DNA of 64,000 nt from Sphingomonas sp. Leaf208 (GTDB lineage Bacteria > Pseudomonadota > Alphaproteobacteria > Sphingomonadales > Sphingomonadaceae). The position numbers were made by a program, and so were the translations under genes. The DNA lies in the NCBI RefSeq assembly GCF_001421415.1, contig NZ_LMKH01000001.1, positions 124,001 through 188,000 on the forward strand. The letters are read 5' to 3'. The notes beneath the pieces were generated by a model. It did not search any database. It had not been told where the DNA came from and saw only the letters and a list, made by a program, of their open reading frames with translations. This document shows positions 27,613 to 36,472 of this stretch, one piece after another; position 1 is the stretch's first letter; the number at the start of each line of letters is the position of its first letter.

Positions 27613-28239
27613 TCATTTGCCGTAGTTGCTGGGAGCGGATCGGTGCAGGTCCCACGCCGCCATCGCGTGTCTGATTGCGGCGCAGATCGTTTCCGCAGGT
27701 ATGCCGTCGCGCGCCTGGATCGAGATACCGAGCACCAATCCGTCGTACAGCGCGACCAGCCCTGCGACATCGGCACCGGGGTCGAGATCGCCTGCGTTCA
27801 CGCCAGCGGTAATACACCGACGCAACGCTTGCCGTGTGGCATCGCGCTCGATCCGCGTCAGCGCGCGCGTCGACGCACTGGCTTCGGACGAGATCATCGC
27901 CGACAGCGTGACCATGCAGCCAGTGGGATGCGCGACGTCGGTTTGTACCGCAACCGACGCGATCAATGCTTGTTCGAGCCGCGCGCGGGGCGGCAGCCGT
28001 TCGTCATCGAGCGCGTCGATGATGCTGCCATGCCGGTCCAGGTACCGCGTCAGCGCTTCCCGGTAGAGCGCTTCCTTCGAGCCGAACGCTGCGTAGAAAC
28101 TTGCCGACGAGATGTCGCCCATCGCGTGGCGCAGCGTCAGCAGCGACGCGCCCTCATACCCGTGCTCCCAGAACAAGTGCATCGCGCTGTCCAGCGCCGC
28201 ATCCCGGTCGAAACCGCGCGGTCGTCCGCTCCGTGCCAT
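27613..28239 (-). CDS. TetR-family transcriptional repressor
   Basis: 208 residues from the ATG at 28239, which has a GGAG site 10 bases upstream; a frame to 28314 runs through the promoter region. The N-terminal helix-turn-helix is clear (DAALDSAMHLFWEHGYEGASLLTL followed by SSASFYAAFGSKEALY), and the tail matches the YxxK-type TetR C-terminal domain with GCMVTLSA. It is divergent from an MFS exporter and an oxidoreductase. Two copies of a 16-base partial palindrome lie in the shared promoter region, so it probably represses itself and the exporter operon. Confidence 0.92.
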   Translation of the reverse strand: MARSGRPRGFDRDAALDSAMHLFWEHGYEGASLLTLRHAMGDISSASFYAAFGSKEALYREALTRYLDRHGSIIDALDDERLPPRARLEQALIASVAVQTDVAHPTGCMVTLSAMISSEASASTRALTRIERDATRQALRRCITAGVNAGDLDPGADVAGLVALYDGLVLGISIQARDGIPAETICAAIRHAMAAWDLHRSAPSNYGK

Positions 28240-28260
28240 AAGTCTCCGCTCCTGACGTTG

Positions 28261-28276
28261 TGGACTAATCGATCCA
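28261..28276. promoter_or_regulatory. Putative TetR operator, copy 1
   Basis: TGGACTAATCGATCCA, with TGGA/TCCA outer arms around a central AT. It lies 22 bases before the repressor start codon. It matches copy 2 at 14 of 16 positions, and such a duplicated site between divergent genes fits repressor binding. Confidence 0.7.
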
Positions 28277-28314
28277 TTATTCGTTGACAAGCCGCGTTCG
28301 GTCGTCGACTGCAC

Positions 28315-28330
28315 TGGACCAGTCGATCCA
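28315..28330. promoter_or_regulatory. Putative TetR operator, copy 2
   Basis: TGGACCAGTCGATCCA ends 14 bases before the GTG start of the MFS exporter and so would block its transcription. Start-to-start distance to copy 1 is 54 bases, about five helical turns, which puts both on one face of the DNA. Confidence 0.7.
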
Positions 28331-28344
28331 GAAGTGAGTATTCC

Positions 28345-29547
28345 GTGCGTCCAAACCCTATTCCGACCGACGCCGGCGCGAGCGAGACGCTGCCGATCTC
28401 AGCCTTGCTGGCGCTGGCGATGACCGGCTTCACCGCGATCCTGACCGAGACGCTGCCCGCCGGTCTATTGCCGCACATGGCAGCGGGGCTGGACGTATCG
28501 GAGTCCCTCGCGGGGCAGACGGTCACTGTGTATGCGGTCGGGTCGCTGCTCGCGGCGATCCCGCTCACGCTGTACACGCAAGGCTGGCGTCGCAAGCCGA
28601 CGCTGCTGGTTGCGATCGTCGGGTTCCTGATCTTCAACTGCTTTACCGCGGTGTCGACCTCCTACGCGCTGACGCTGGTCGCGCGGTTCATGGGCGGCGT
28701 CGCGGCGGGGCTCGGCTGGGGGATCATCGCCGGCTATGCGCGGCGGATGGTCGTCGCCCCTTTGCGCGGCAAGGCGCTGGCGATCGCGATGGTCGGTACG
28801 CCGTTGGCTCTGTCGATCGGCGTTCCGCTGGGGGCGATGCTGGGCACCACGCTCGGCTGGCGCATGGCGTTCGGGCTGATGTCGATCACGACGCTGGTCC
28901 TGATCGGCTGGGTGCTGTGGCAGGTGCCGGATTTCCCCGGACAGCCGGCGGAACAGCGACTGTCGATCGCGCGCGTCTTCCGCACGCGCGGCGTACGCAC
29001 CGTGCTCGTCACGCTGTTCGCGTGGATCACCGCGCACAACATCCTCTATACCTACATCGCGCCGGTTGCCGCATTGTCGGGCGTGCAAGGCCGGCTCGAC
29101 CTGCTACTGCTCGGGTTCGGCGTTGCCGCGCTGGTCGGGATCTGGGTGACGGGCGTGCTGGTCGATCGGGCGTTGCGGCCATTGGTACTCGTGAGCCTGA
29201 CGGTGTTCGCGGCGGTGTCGCTCGCGCTCGGGCTGTTTGCAGCCAGCCCCGTCGTGACGATCGCGGCGACGATCCTGTGGGGCCTGTCGTTCGGCGGTGC
29301 CGCAACGCAGCTCCAGACCGCGCTGGCCGATGCTGCGGGCGAGGGCGTCGATCTTGCGAACGCGATGCTGACGACGACGTGGAACGGCGCGATCGCCGCG
29401 GGCGGGATCGTCGGCGGCGTGATGCTCGACCATCTCGGCGCGGGTTCGCTCGCTTGGGCCGTGCTGGCGCCGACGTTGCTGGCGCTCGTAATCGCATCAC
29501 GCGCCCACCGTTACGCCTTCAAGCCCGGTCCACGGGCATTCGATTGA
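28345..29547 (+). CDS. MFS efflux transporter (DHA1/AraJ-like)
   Basis: 400 residues with 12 predicted membrane helices. It has the drug:H+ antiporter layout: ETLPAGLLPHMAAGL in helix 1, GRP-like basic loop GWRRKPT after helix 2, and a motif-C-like GTPLALSIGVPLGAMLG in helix 5. It starts with GTG preceded by GAAGTGAG. The gene is controlled by the divergent TetR repressor and is followed 34 bases later by an oxidoreductase. It probably exports a toxic compound, perhaps an electrophile or quinone given its partner. Substrate unknown. Confidence 0.88.
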   Translation: MRPNPIPTDAGASETLPISALLALAMTGFTAILTETLPAGLLPHMAAGLDVSESLAGQTVTVYAVGSLLAAIPLTLYTQGWRRKPTLLVAIVGFLIFNCFTAVSTSYALTLVARFMGGVAAGLGWGIIAGYARRMVVAPLRGKALAIAMVGTPLALSIGVPLGAMLGTTLGWRMAFGLMSITTLVLIGWVLWQVPDFPGQPAEQRLSIARVFRTRGVRTVLVTLFAWITAHNILYTYIAPVAALSGVQGRLDLLLLGFGVAALVGIWVTGVLVDRALRPLVLVSLTVFAAVSLALGLFAASPVVTIAATILWGLSFGGAATQLQTALADAAGEGVDLANAMLTTTWNGAIAAGGIVGGVMLDHLGAGSLAWAVLAPTLLALVIASRAHRYAFKPGPRAFD

Positions 29548-29581
29548 TGCGCCGGTCGCGCAGCTAACTCAGGAGATTTCG

Positions 29582-30595
29582 ATGAAAGCCTATCAAGTCG
29601 GCGCGCAGGACGGCATCGACGCGCTCGTCGCAACGACCCGGCCGGACCCAGTTGCCGGCCCCGGCGAGGCGCTGGTCGCACCGCGTCTCGTCGGCCTCAT
29701 CAGCCGCGACGTGCAGCTGTTGCGCGGCACCTATGGTCCTCGCCAGCCCGAGACCCGGATCCCGATGTCCGAAGGCGTCGGCGAGGTCGTCGCGATCGGG
29801 GAGGGCGTGACCGAAGTCGCAATCGGCGACCGCGTCGTCTGCGGCCATTTCGCGAGTTGGCTGGACGGCGCGTTCCGGTCGGACGTCTTCGCGCACGATA
29901 TCGGCATCACGCACGACGGCTGGCTGGCCGAGCGCATCGTCCTGCCAGCGGCGGCGCTGATCCGGGTCCCGGATGCATTGGCCGACGCAGACGTCGCCGG
30001 ACTCGCGTCGGCGGCGTTGACGGCCTGGAACGCGTTGGTCGAGATCTGCCACGTAAAGGCTGGCGACACCGTCCTGTGCCTCGGCACCGGCAGCGTCTCG
30101 CTTGCCGCGCTGAAGATCGCCAAGGCACGCGGTGCGCGCGTCGCGATCACCTCGTCCCAGGATGCGAAACTCGAGACGGCGCGGACGCTCGGCGCGGACA
30201 TCATTGTCAACTACCGGACCTCCCCCGATTGGGCAGCCGAGGTGATTGCCAAGACGGACGGCAAGGGCGCCGACATCGTGATCGAAACCGGCGGCGTCGA
30301 TACGCTGGGCCAGTCGATCGCAGCGGCCGCGGCAAACGCGCGGATCACCGTCGTCGGCGTGTCGCCGGGTGAGGGACCGGCGATCCCCGACTATCTGTCG
30401 CTCATCATCAAGAACGTGACGATCCGCGGTATCGCCAACGGCAGCCGCGCGATGTTCGACGACCTGCTCGACGCGATGGTGGCGGACGGGATGACGACGG
30501 TGGTCGACCGGACCTTTCCCTTCGACGACGCGCCGGAAGCCGTCCGCTACTTCGCCGCCGCCGGGCATCTCGGCAAGGTGATGATCGCGTTCTGA
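29582..30595 (+). CDS. Zinc-independent medium-chain dehydrogenase/quinone oxidoreductase-like enzyme
   Basis: 337 residues of the MDR superfamily: GroES-like N-terminal domain (to ~125) and Rossmann domain with the coenzyme fingerprint GTGSVSLAALKIAKARGARV, followed by SSQDAKLETARTLGADIIVNY. The catalytic-zinc Cys/His set of alcohol dehydrogenases and the structural four-Cys lobe are absent, so it is of the quinone oxidoreductase/enoyl reductase type using NADPH. A good AGGAG site precedes the ATG. It is downstream of the TetR-controlled exporter and likely in the same operon, pointing to detoxification of an electrophile. Confidence 0.88.
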   Translation: MKAYQVGAQDGIDALVATTRPDPVAGPGEALVAPRLVGLISRDVQLLRGTYGPRQPETRIPMSEGVGEVVAIGEGVTEVAIGDRVVCGHFASWLDGAFRSDVFAHDIGITHDGWLAERIVLPAAALIRVPDALADADVAGLASAALTAWNALVEICHVKAGDTVLCLGTGSVSLAALKIAKARGARVAITSSQDAKLETARTLGADIIVNYRTSPDWAAEVIAKTDGKGADIVIETGGVDTLGQSIAAAAANARITVVGVSPGEGPAIPDYLSLIIKNVTIRGIANGSRAMFDDLLDAMVADGMTTVVDRTFPFDDAPEAVRYFAAAGHLGKVMIAF

Positions 30596-30614
30596 CCGCG
30601 CCTGATCGCCGGCA

Positions 30615-31574
30615 TCACGCGATCTTGTCGGCAAAGGCGCGAGGTACGCGCACGACCGTGCCGTGGCGCGCGTTCTCGGGAAACCGGATGCGCGCGCTTT
30701 CATCGGTCCAGTGGACGAAGTCCGTGGTCGAGGCGCCACCGAACCGATGCTGCTCGTACACGTCGTAATAGACCATGTAGCGGTCGCCGAGCCGTATCGC
30801 CGTCGGCCCCTCCGTCATCGGTTTGGTGAACGGCGCGCTGACTGGCCCGAACGGACCGGTCGGCGAGGCCGCGGACCGGCTGACCAGCCACCGCCGCGTT
30901 TCGGTGTCGTGCGTCTCGTCCTTGTAGATTAGTCGCAACCCGCCGTCGGCCAGCCTCAGCCAGGTGAAGTCGATCGAGTCGGTACCCGGATCGAACAACA
31001 ACTTGGTCGGCGTGAACGTACGGAAATCCTTGGTGCGCGTATAATAAGGACGCAGCTTGATCCCCGCGAACTTTTCGCCCGCAGTCGCCCCGAAACGGCC
31101 GTCGATGCTGCTCGACCACATGAGGACGAAGTCGCCCCGCGCGCGATCGTAAATCGCCTCGGGCGCCCAGCTGTTACGGGCGCCGACAAAGCCTTTCATC
31201 ACCGGAATGGTCTGTTGCGGCGACCAGTGCATCAGGTCGCGCGACGTGGCGTGACCGATGACGGGGCCGAACCAATCGCTCGTCCAGACGAGATGCCAGA
31301 GCCCGTTCGGTCCCTGCAACAGGTTGGGATCGCGCATCAGCCTGTTCTCGCCGACCATCGGCGTCAGGAAGCCACGACCATTGCCCAGCGCGCGAAAGAC
31401 ATACCCATCGTCGCTGCGGGCGAGCTTGAGCCCCTCGCGCCCCTCATCCTGGTCGGTGAAGTAGCTGAGCAGGAACACGTCGTCCGGCGCCGGACGTGCG
31501 GAGACGGGCAGGGCGGCACACCCGATCGCCGCACCGATACCGGTAAGGGCCGTACGCCGGTCGATGAAGTCCAT
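30615..31574 (-). CDS. Exported GH43-like glycoside hydrolase
   Basis: 319 residues. The N-terminus (DRRTALTGIGAAIGCAALPVSA) has twin arginines before a hydrophobic stretch, as in Tat signals. The mature part looks like a five-bladed propeller of the GH43 type: RDPNLLQGPNGLWHLVWT (likely catalytic Asp), SWAPEAIYD (the strong W-A-P-E family motif) and TEGPTAIRLGDRYMVYYD (likely acid Glu). Such enzymes release arabinose, xylose or galactose from plant glycans. It converges with the oxidoreductase gene and stands apart from other sugar genes. Confidence 0.82.
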   Translation of the reverse strand: MDFIDRRTALTGIGAAIGCAALPVSARPAPDDVFLLSYFTDQDEGREGLKLARSDDGYVFRALGNGRGFLTPMVGENRLMRDPNLLQGPNGLWHLVWTSDWFGPVIGHATSRDLMHWSPQQTIPVMKGFVGARNSWAPEAIYDRARGDFVLMWSSSIDGRFGATAGEKFAGIKLRPYYTRTKDFRTFTPTKLLFDPGTDSIDFTWLRLADGGLRLIYKDETHDTETRRWLVSRSAASPTGPFGPVSAPFTKPMTEGPTAIRLGDRYMVYYDVYEQHRFGGASTTDFVHWTDESARIRFPENARHGTVVRVPRAFADKIA

Positions 31575-31694
31575 GGTCGAATGCTCCGATACGGCGCACG
31601 CGCCCGAGTTCAGCGATCAGTGTGACAGCTGGATCGGCCATGTAAAGCACGCAGCATTTGGAGCACCTCGGGGCGGGCATAGCCCTACCTCGGA

Positions 31695-32888
31695 TCACGC
31701 CCGCATTGCGTACTGGCGGCAATGTTCCAGATATCCCGCCTCATGGCTTCCCGCCAAGGACACGACGCTCTCCCACAGCCAGTTCGGCGCATCGATCGCG
31801 CCGCGACGGTCCGCATCGAGCACGCTCGCCCATTCGTGACGCGTGTCCGTATCCATCTGGCGTGCGTGCGCCTTGCCGACAACGAAGGCGAGATACCGCG
31901 CCGCCTTTACGGCCTGTCCCGCGCTGAACTGCTCGACCTCCAGCTTCAGGTCCTGCGGCGACAGTTCGCGAACGAACAGCGACCGATCGAGCGCACGCGC
32001 CGCGACCATCCGGCTACCGAGATGAGGAGACAGCGCGCGCGCAGCCTCGACGACGCGCGCCGCCTGGTCGGCCGGCATTTTCGCACCCTTTGCGGCAGGC
32101 GCGATCGGTGTCGTCGCTTCCTTCAGGTCGATCAGCGCGTAGTCCGATCGCCCCTTCGCGTTCTTCAACCCGACCAGAGCCGCAAACCGCAGCAGCCCAA
32201 GCGAACTGCATCCCTTCATCCAGTAGGCGGCGTCGACCAGCCGGACGGTCCGGTCCCGGTCCTTCGCGTCCAGCGAGAGAACCAGGGTGGCGACGTCCGG
32301 CTCGGTGACCAGTTCGGCGAGCGCATCGCGTTCGGATTGCTCCAGCGGCCAGAACTTGTCGCCGAGCGGGATCATTGGCTCCTGCGTCGCGAACCGCTCC
32401 TTGGCGAGATGCCGCCAGCGGCGTCCCAGCGCGCGACGCTTGACGCTGCGGACCGCCTCGGGCTCGGGGCCCGCATCGTTGCTCGCGGGATCGGCCATCG
32501 CGCTGGCATAGCCGGTGACCATCTCCTCGATCATGTGCGCGGTCGTCACGCCGGGCAGGTCGGAACCTCGCGCCGCAGTCGCGAGCGACAGGCCGAGGCG
32601 GATCAGGTCGTGCGCCGGATTGCCGATCACCGCTTGGTCGAGGTCGCGGATCTGGATGGCGATCCGCCCGCCACCATCGTTGATCGGGCCGAGGTTACCG
32701 AGATGGCAGTCGCCGCAGATCCAGATCGCCGGCCCCTGCGGAACGCGTCGCGACGCGGAAGACTCGTCGAGCCATTCGTAGAACTTGGCCGTGTTGCCCC
32801 TGACATAGGCATGGGTCGAGCGCGCCATCTTAAGCTGGCGCTTGGCGGCCAAGATAGCCGGTCGCTCGGCCAGTGTCGGTTTCGTCAT
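31695..32888 (-). CDS. DUF2252 family protein
   Basis: 397 residues. Kinase-like motifs of the DUF2252 family are present: ICGDCHLGNLG (catalytic-loop-like), QIRDLDQAVIGNPAHDLIRLGLSLA (the conserved Asp pair and NPAHDLIRL), and YALIDLKEA further on. The fold is distantly related to aminoglycoside phosphotransferases. Function is unknown; phosphotransfer to a small molecule is a guess from the fold. The start at 32888 has AAGGA eight bases upstream. No signal peptide. Confidence 0.88.
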   Translation of the reverse strand: MTKPTLAERPAILAAKRQLKMARSTHAYVRGNTAKFYEWLDESSASRRVPQGPAIWICGDCHLGNLGPINDGGGRIAIQIRDLDQAVIGNPAHDLIRLGLSLATAARGSDLPGVTTAHMIEEMVTGYASAMADPASNDAGPEPEAVRSVKRRALGRRWRHLAKERFATQEPMIPLGDKFWPLEQSERDALAELVTEPDVATLVLSLDAKDRDRTVRLVDAAYWMKGCSSLGLLRFAALVGLKNAKGRSDYALIDLKEATTPIAPAAKGAKMPADQAARVVEAARALSPHLGSRMVAARALDRSLFVRELSPQDLKLEVEQFSAGQAVKAARYLAFVVGKAHARQMDTDTRHEWASVLDADRRGAIDAPNWLWESVVSLAGSHEAGYLEHCRQYAMRA

Positions 32889-32991
32889 ATCAGTCCTTTA
32901 TGCCGCGACGGGCGGTCCGTCGGGCAGAATATGCTCGTTACGCTCGGTGGACTTGATGCGGCCAACTCAACGGTAGCCGGCCGCAGATCGC

Positions 32992-33972
32992 TTACGAAAA
33001 GCCGACGACCGCATGCGGGACATAGGGTTCCTCCAGCCGCGCGATCTCGCGGTCGGTAAGGCCCAGTTCGAGCGCCGCGATCGCATCGTCGAGATGCGCG
33101 GTCTTCGACGCCCCGATGATCGGCGCGGATACCTCCGGTTTCGCCAGCACCCAAGCGAGCGCCACCTGTGCCCTAGGCACGTCGCGTTCCTTGGCGATCG
33201 TCGCGACCGTCTCCACCACCTTGCGGTCCGCCTCGACGGTATGCGCGTACAGCGTCTTGCCGAACTCGTCGGTCTGCGAACGTCCGGTGGTCTGGTCCCA
33301 GTCGCGCGTCAGGCGTCCGCGGGCGAGCGGGCTCCAGGGGATCACGCCGACCCCTTCGCCCTCGCACAGTGGCAGCATCTCGCGTTCTTCCTCGCGGTAC
33401 AACAGGTTCAGATAATCCTGCATCGTCGCGAACCGCGTCCAGCCATTCGCCTCGCTGACGTGCAGCATCGTCGCGAACTGCCACGCGAACATCGACGACG
33501 CACCGATGTATCGCGCCTTGCCTGCCTTTACGACGTCATGCAGCGCCTCCAGCGTTTCCTCGATCGGCACGTCGTAATCGAACCGGTGTATCTGGTAGAG
33601 ATCGACATAGTCGGTGCCGAGCCGTGTGAGGCTGGCATCGATCTCGGCCATGATCGCCTTCCGGCTGAGACCGGCGCCGTTCGGGCCCGGACGCATCCGC
33701 CCGTGCACCTTGGTCGCGATCACCACTTCGTCGCGGCGGGTGAAGTCCTTGAGCGCACGACCGACGATCTCCTCCGACGTGCCATCCGAATAGACGTTGG
33801 CGGTGTCGAAGAAGTTGATCCCCGCCTCGACCGCGGCGCGCAGGATCGGCCGACTGGTTTCCTCGTCGAGCGTCCACGCGTGATTGCCGCGATCGGGGAT
33901 GCCGTAGGTCATGCAGCCCAGGCACAACCGCGAAACGTCCAGGCCGGTGCTGCCGAGTTTGGTGTAGTCCAT
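32992..33972 (-). CDS. yajO: Aldo/keto reductase, YajO-like
   Basis: 326 residues; a TIM-barrel NADPH-dependent reductase with the full catalytic tetrad: D56 (FFDTANVYSDG), Y61, K88 (ATKVHG) and H129 (YQIHRFD). Blocks SRLCLGCMTYG, PDRGNHAWTL, EEREMLPLC and VIPWSPLARGRLTR match E. coli YajO nearly word for word. YajO reduces aldehydes and has been linked to thiamine/DXP metabolism; here the physiological substrate is not evident. It is divergent from the Gfo/Idh/MocA gene across ~185 bases. Confidence 0.92.
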   Translation of the reverse strand: MDYTKLGSTGLDVSRLCLGCMTYGIPDRGNHAWTLDEETSRPILRAAVEAGINFFDTANVYSDGTSEEIVGRALKDFTRRDEVVIATKVHGRMRPGPNGAGLSRKAIMAEIDASLTRLGTDYVDLYQIHRFDYDVPIEETLEALHDVVKAGKARYIGASSMFAWQFATMLHVSEANGWTRFATMQDYLNLLYREEEREMLPLCEGEGVGVIPWSPLARGRLTRDWDQTTGRSQTDEFGKTLYAHTVEADRKVVETVATIAKERDVPRAQVALAWVLAKPEVSAPIIGASKTAHLDDAIAALELGLTDREIARLEEPYVPHAVVGFS

Positions 33973-34157
33973 GGTTCGTCTACCTCAGAGGTTCACGTGC
34001 CGAACGAACGGCACCGCGATGCGGTCCGGTATGATCGGCGCGATTGCGGAAACGCAGCGTCGCGGAGCTCGACGTACGCGGCAAACGCGCGAAGAATGCA
34101 ACGATCATGGTCGTCCGTCGTTCGCCCTGCATTCCCAAACTACACCGAAGGACCGAT

Positions 34158-35273
34158 ATGTTCGGACACAAGAAGAAGGTGCGCTATGCCGTCGTCGGCG
34201 GTGGCCAAATCTCTCAGCAGGCATTCATGCCGGGCATCGGTCGCACCGACAACTCGGAACTCGCTGCGCTGGTCACGGGCGATCCGGTCAAGGCGGACAA
34301 GCTCGCCAAGCTCTACGGTATTAAGGCGTGGTCGTACGAACAGTATGACGAACTGCTCAAGTCGGGCGAGATCGACGCCGTCTATGTCGCGACGCCGAAC
34401 TTCCTCCATCTGCAATACGCGGTTCCGGCGCTCGAAGCGGGCATCCACGTCCTGCTCGAAAAGCCGATGGCGTCCAGCGTCGCCGAAGCCGAACAGATCA
34501 TCGCCGCGCAGAAGAAGGGCGGCGCCAAGCTGATGATCGCCTATCGCCTCCACAACGAACCGGGCACGGTCGAGATGATCACGCGCGCCCGCAACGGCGA
34601 GTTCGGCGAGTTGCGCAGCTTCGTCTCGGTGTTCGCGCAGAATGTCGCTGAGGCCAATTCGCGCGGTCACAACGGTTACTGGGGCGGTCCGGTGCCGGAC
34701 ATGGGGACGTACCCGCTGAACGCGGTGCGCAACCTGTTTGGGCAGGAACCCATCGCCGTGCACGCGATCGGTACAAAGACCCCCGGGCGCGGCTTCAACT
34801 TCCACGACACCGTGGCGGTCACGCTGCGCTTCCCCGATGAACGCGTCGCGCAGTTCAGCGTCAGCTACGCCACTGCATCGGCCGAGTTCTTCGAGCTCGT
34901 CGGCACGAAGGCGAGCATCCACGCGTCGCCCGCCTTCATGTTCGGGCCGAAGATCGGCATCACCTATGTCGAGAAGACCAGCGCCGGCAGCAAGACGCAC
35001 AGCTTCGATCCGGTCGAACAGTTTGGCAACGAGACGCAGTATTTCTCGAACTGCATCCTCGAGGATCTCCATCCCGAAGCCGACGGCGAGGAAGGCCTGT
35101 TCGACATGCGTGTCCTGGCCGCGATCGAGCGATCGCTCGACACCGGCGAGACCGTGACGCTCGAACCCGCTTCGCGAAGCCGCCATGTCGAACCGGACCA
35201 GGCGCTCAAGCTCAAGCCGGCGAAGGAACCCAGCGAGGACGAGATGATCAGCATCATCCCCCAATCGGCATGA
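34158..35273 (+). CDS. Gfo/Idh/MocA-family oxidoreductase
   Basis: 371 residues from the ATG at 34158 (AAGGA upstream); the frame extends back to 34044, but that part is not protein-like. The N-terminal Rossmann fold shows YAVVGGGQISQQAFMPGIG, and the family signature EKPMA lies at ~100 with the dinucleotide-side Lys. The C-terminal sheet domain includes GPVPDMGTYPLNAVRNLF, where the active-site Asp is expected. It probably oxidises or reduces a sugar or inositol with NAD(P). The first ~100 residues resemble glucose-fructose oxidoreductase, but no signal peptide is present. Confidence 0.9.
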   Translation: MFGHKKKVRYAVVGGGQISQQAFMPGIGRTDNSELAALVTGDPVKADKLAKLYGIKAWSYEQYDELLKSGEIDAVYVATPNFLHLQYAVPALEAGIHVLLEKPMASSVAEAEQIIAAQKKGGAKLMIAYRLHNEPGTVEMITRARNGEFGELRSFVSVFAQNVAEANSRGHNGYWGGPVPDMGTYPLNAVRNLFGQEPIAVHAIGTKTPGRGFNFHDTVAVTLRFPDERVAQFSVSYATASAEFFELVGTKASIHASPAFMFGPKIGITYVEKTSAGSKTHSFDPVEQFGNETQYFSNCILEDLHPEADGEEGLFDMRVLAAIERSLDTGETVTLEPASRSRHVEPDQALKLKPAKEPSEDEMISIIPQSA

Positions 35274-35370
35274 TCGAGGCCGGCGTCCGTCTCTTTCTCC
35301 GCGATGAATAGCGGGGCAGGGGATGGATGCCGGGCGATTGCCGTGGTGCTTCCGCGAAGGTCGTTTTCCG

Positions 35371-36126
35371 GTGACTGACTCGACCTGCGTGATCGGCACC
35401 GCCGGCTGGAGCATACCGGCCGCGGATCGGCCGAACTTTCCGGAAACGGGCACCGCGCTACAGCGTTACGCGGCCGTGATGCACGGGGTCGAAGTGAACT
35501 CGTCCTTCCACCGGCCACACCGGCAATCGACCTGGGCTCGATGGGCCGCCAGCGTTCCCGACGATTTCCGGTTCGCGGCAAAGATACCCAAGTCGATCAG
35601 CCACGATCTTCGCCTGCACGACGCCGCCGCGCCGCTCGATCGCTTTCTCGACGAGGTGTCCGGCCTGAGTGGCAAGCTTGCGCTCCTCCTCCTGCAACTA
35701 CCGCCAAGCCTCGTCTTCGATCATGCGACGGTCACCCGCTTTCTTGCGGACGTCGGCGAACGAACCGACACCAGCATCGTGTGTGAACCGCGCCACGCCA
35801 GCTGGTTCGAGCCCGATGTCGACAGCCTGTTAGCGGCCCAAAAAGTAGCACGGGTCGCTGCCGATCCCGCCCGGGTCCCGGCGGCGGCACGGTCGGGTGG
35901 TTGGCGCGGGCTCACTTATTACCGGCTGCACGGGTCGCCGGACATGTACCGAACCGCGTACGGGCGCGACCGCCTACGCGACTATGCGCGCTTGATTGCC
36001 GAGGACCGCGCAGCGGGGCGCCCGGCATGGTGCATGTTCGACAACACGGCCGCCTCTGCGGCGCTGGGTGATGCGCTTCAGTTGACCGAACTGGTCGGCG
36101 CATCGTCGGACGGCAGGGCGGGCTAA
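35371..36126 (+). CDS. DUF72 family protein
   Basis: 251 residues from the GTG at 35371, preceded by GAAGG. An ATG at 35323 would add 16 residues, but the family usually begins just before the I-G-T-x-G-W motif (IGTAGWS here). Other family blocks: EVNSSFHRPHRQSTWARWA, FRFAAKIPKSISHD, LLLLQLPPSL, CEPRHASWF and YYRLHGSP. The fold is a TIM barrel of unknown function. Its stop overlaps the stop of the opposing small gene by a few bases. Confidence 0.88.
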   Translation: MTDSTCVIGTAGWSIPAADRPNFPETGTALQRYAAVMHGVEVNSSFHRPHRQSTWARWAASVPDDFRFAAKIPKSISHDLRLHDAAAPLDRFLDEVSGLSGKLALLLLQLPPSLVFDHATVTRFLADVGERTDTSIVCEPRHASWFEPDVDSLLAAQKVARVAADPARVPAAARSGGWRGLTYYRLHGSPDMYRTAYGRDRLRDYARLIAEDRAAGRPAWCMFDNTAASAALGDALQLTELVGASSDGRAG

Positions 36127-36380
36127 AACCCGATCTTCGCCAGCGCGGCGGACAATTCCGCATTCGACGCAGTATCGTCCTTGGGAGAAAGCCGGTTCAG
36201 CACGGTCTGGACGCGCGTTTGCGCGACCTGGAGCGTCTTGTGCCGCACCTCACGCGTGGCGTTGGTCCGCCAGGATGCACTTTCGCCCAGCAACGCCGCC
36301 CATTTGGCCTCTTCTGCGGCCAAGATCGCCAGCGCCAGCCGCAACCCGTCTCGCCGGCCATGCGCATACTCGTCCGACAT
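36123..36380 (-). CDS. Small conserved-looking hypothetical protein
   Basis: 85 residues, mostly helical and charged, from the ATG at 36380 (GAGAAA nine bases upstream). It is polar, without signal peptide or membrane helix, and I do not recognise a family. It overlaps the DUF72 gene tail to tail by three to four bases. It lies just upstream of, and on the opposite end from, the DUF3857 gene, separated by ~90 bases from that gene's stop codon. Confidence 0.55.
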   Translation of the reverse strand: MSDEYAHGRRDGLRLALAILAAEEAKWAALLGESASWRTNATREVRHKTLQVAQTRVQTVLNRLSPKDDTASNAELSAALAKIGF

Positions 36381-36472
36381 CAAGCGGTTTTCTCCGTGCG
36401 ACCCGACACCATTCACCGTCACCGCCAATCAATAGGCCGAGCGCCCCGTGAAGGGCTACCCGATACCAATGA

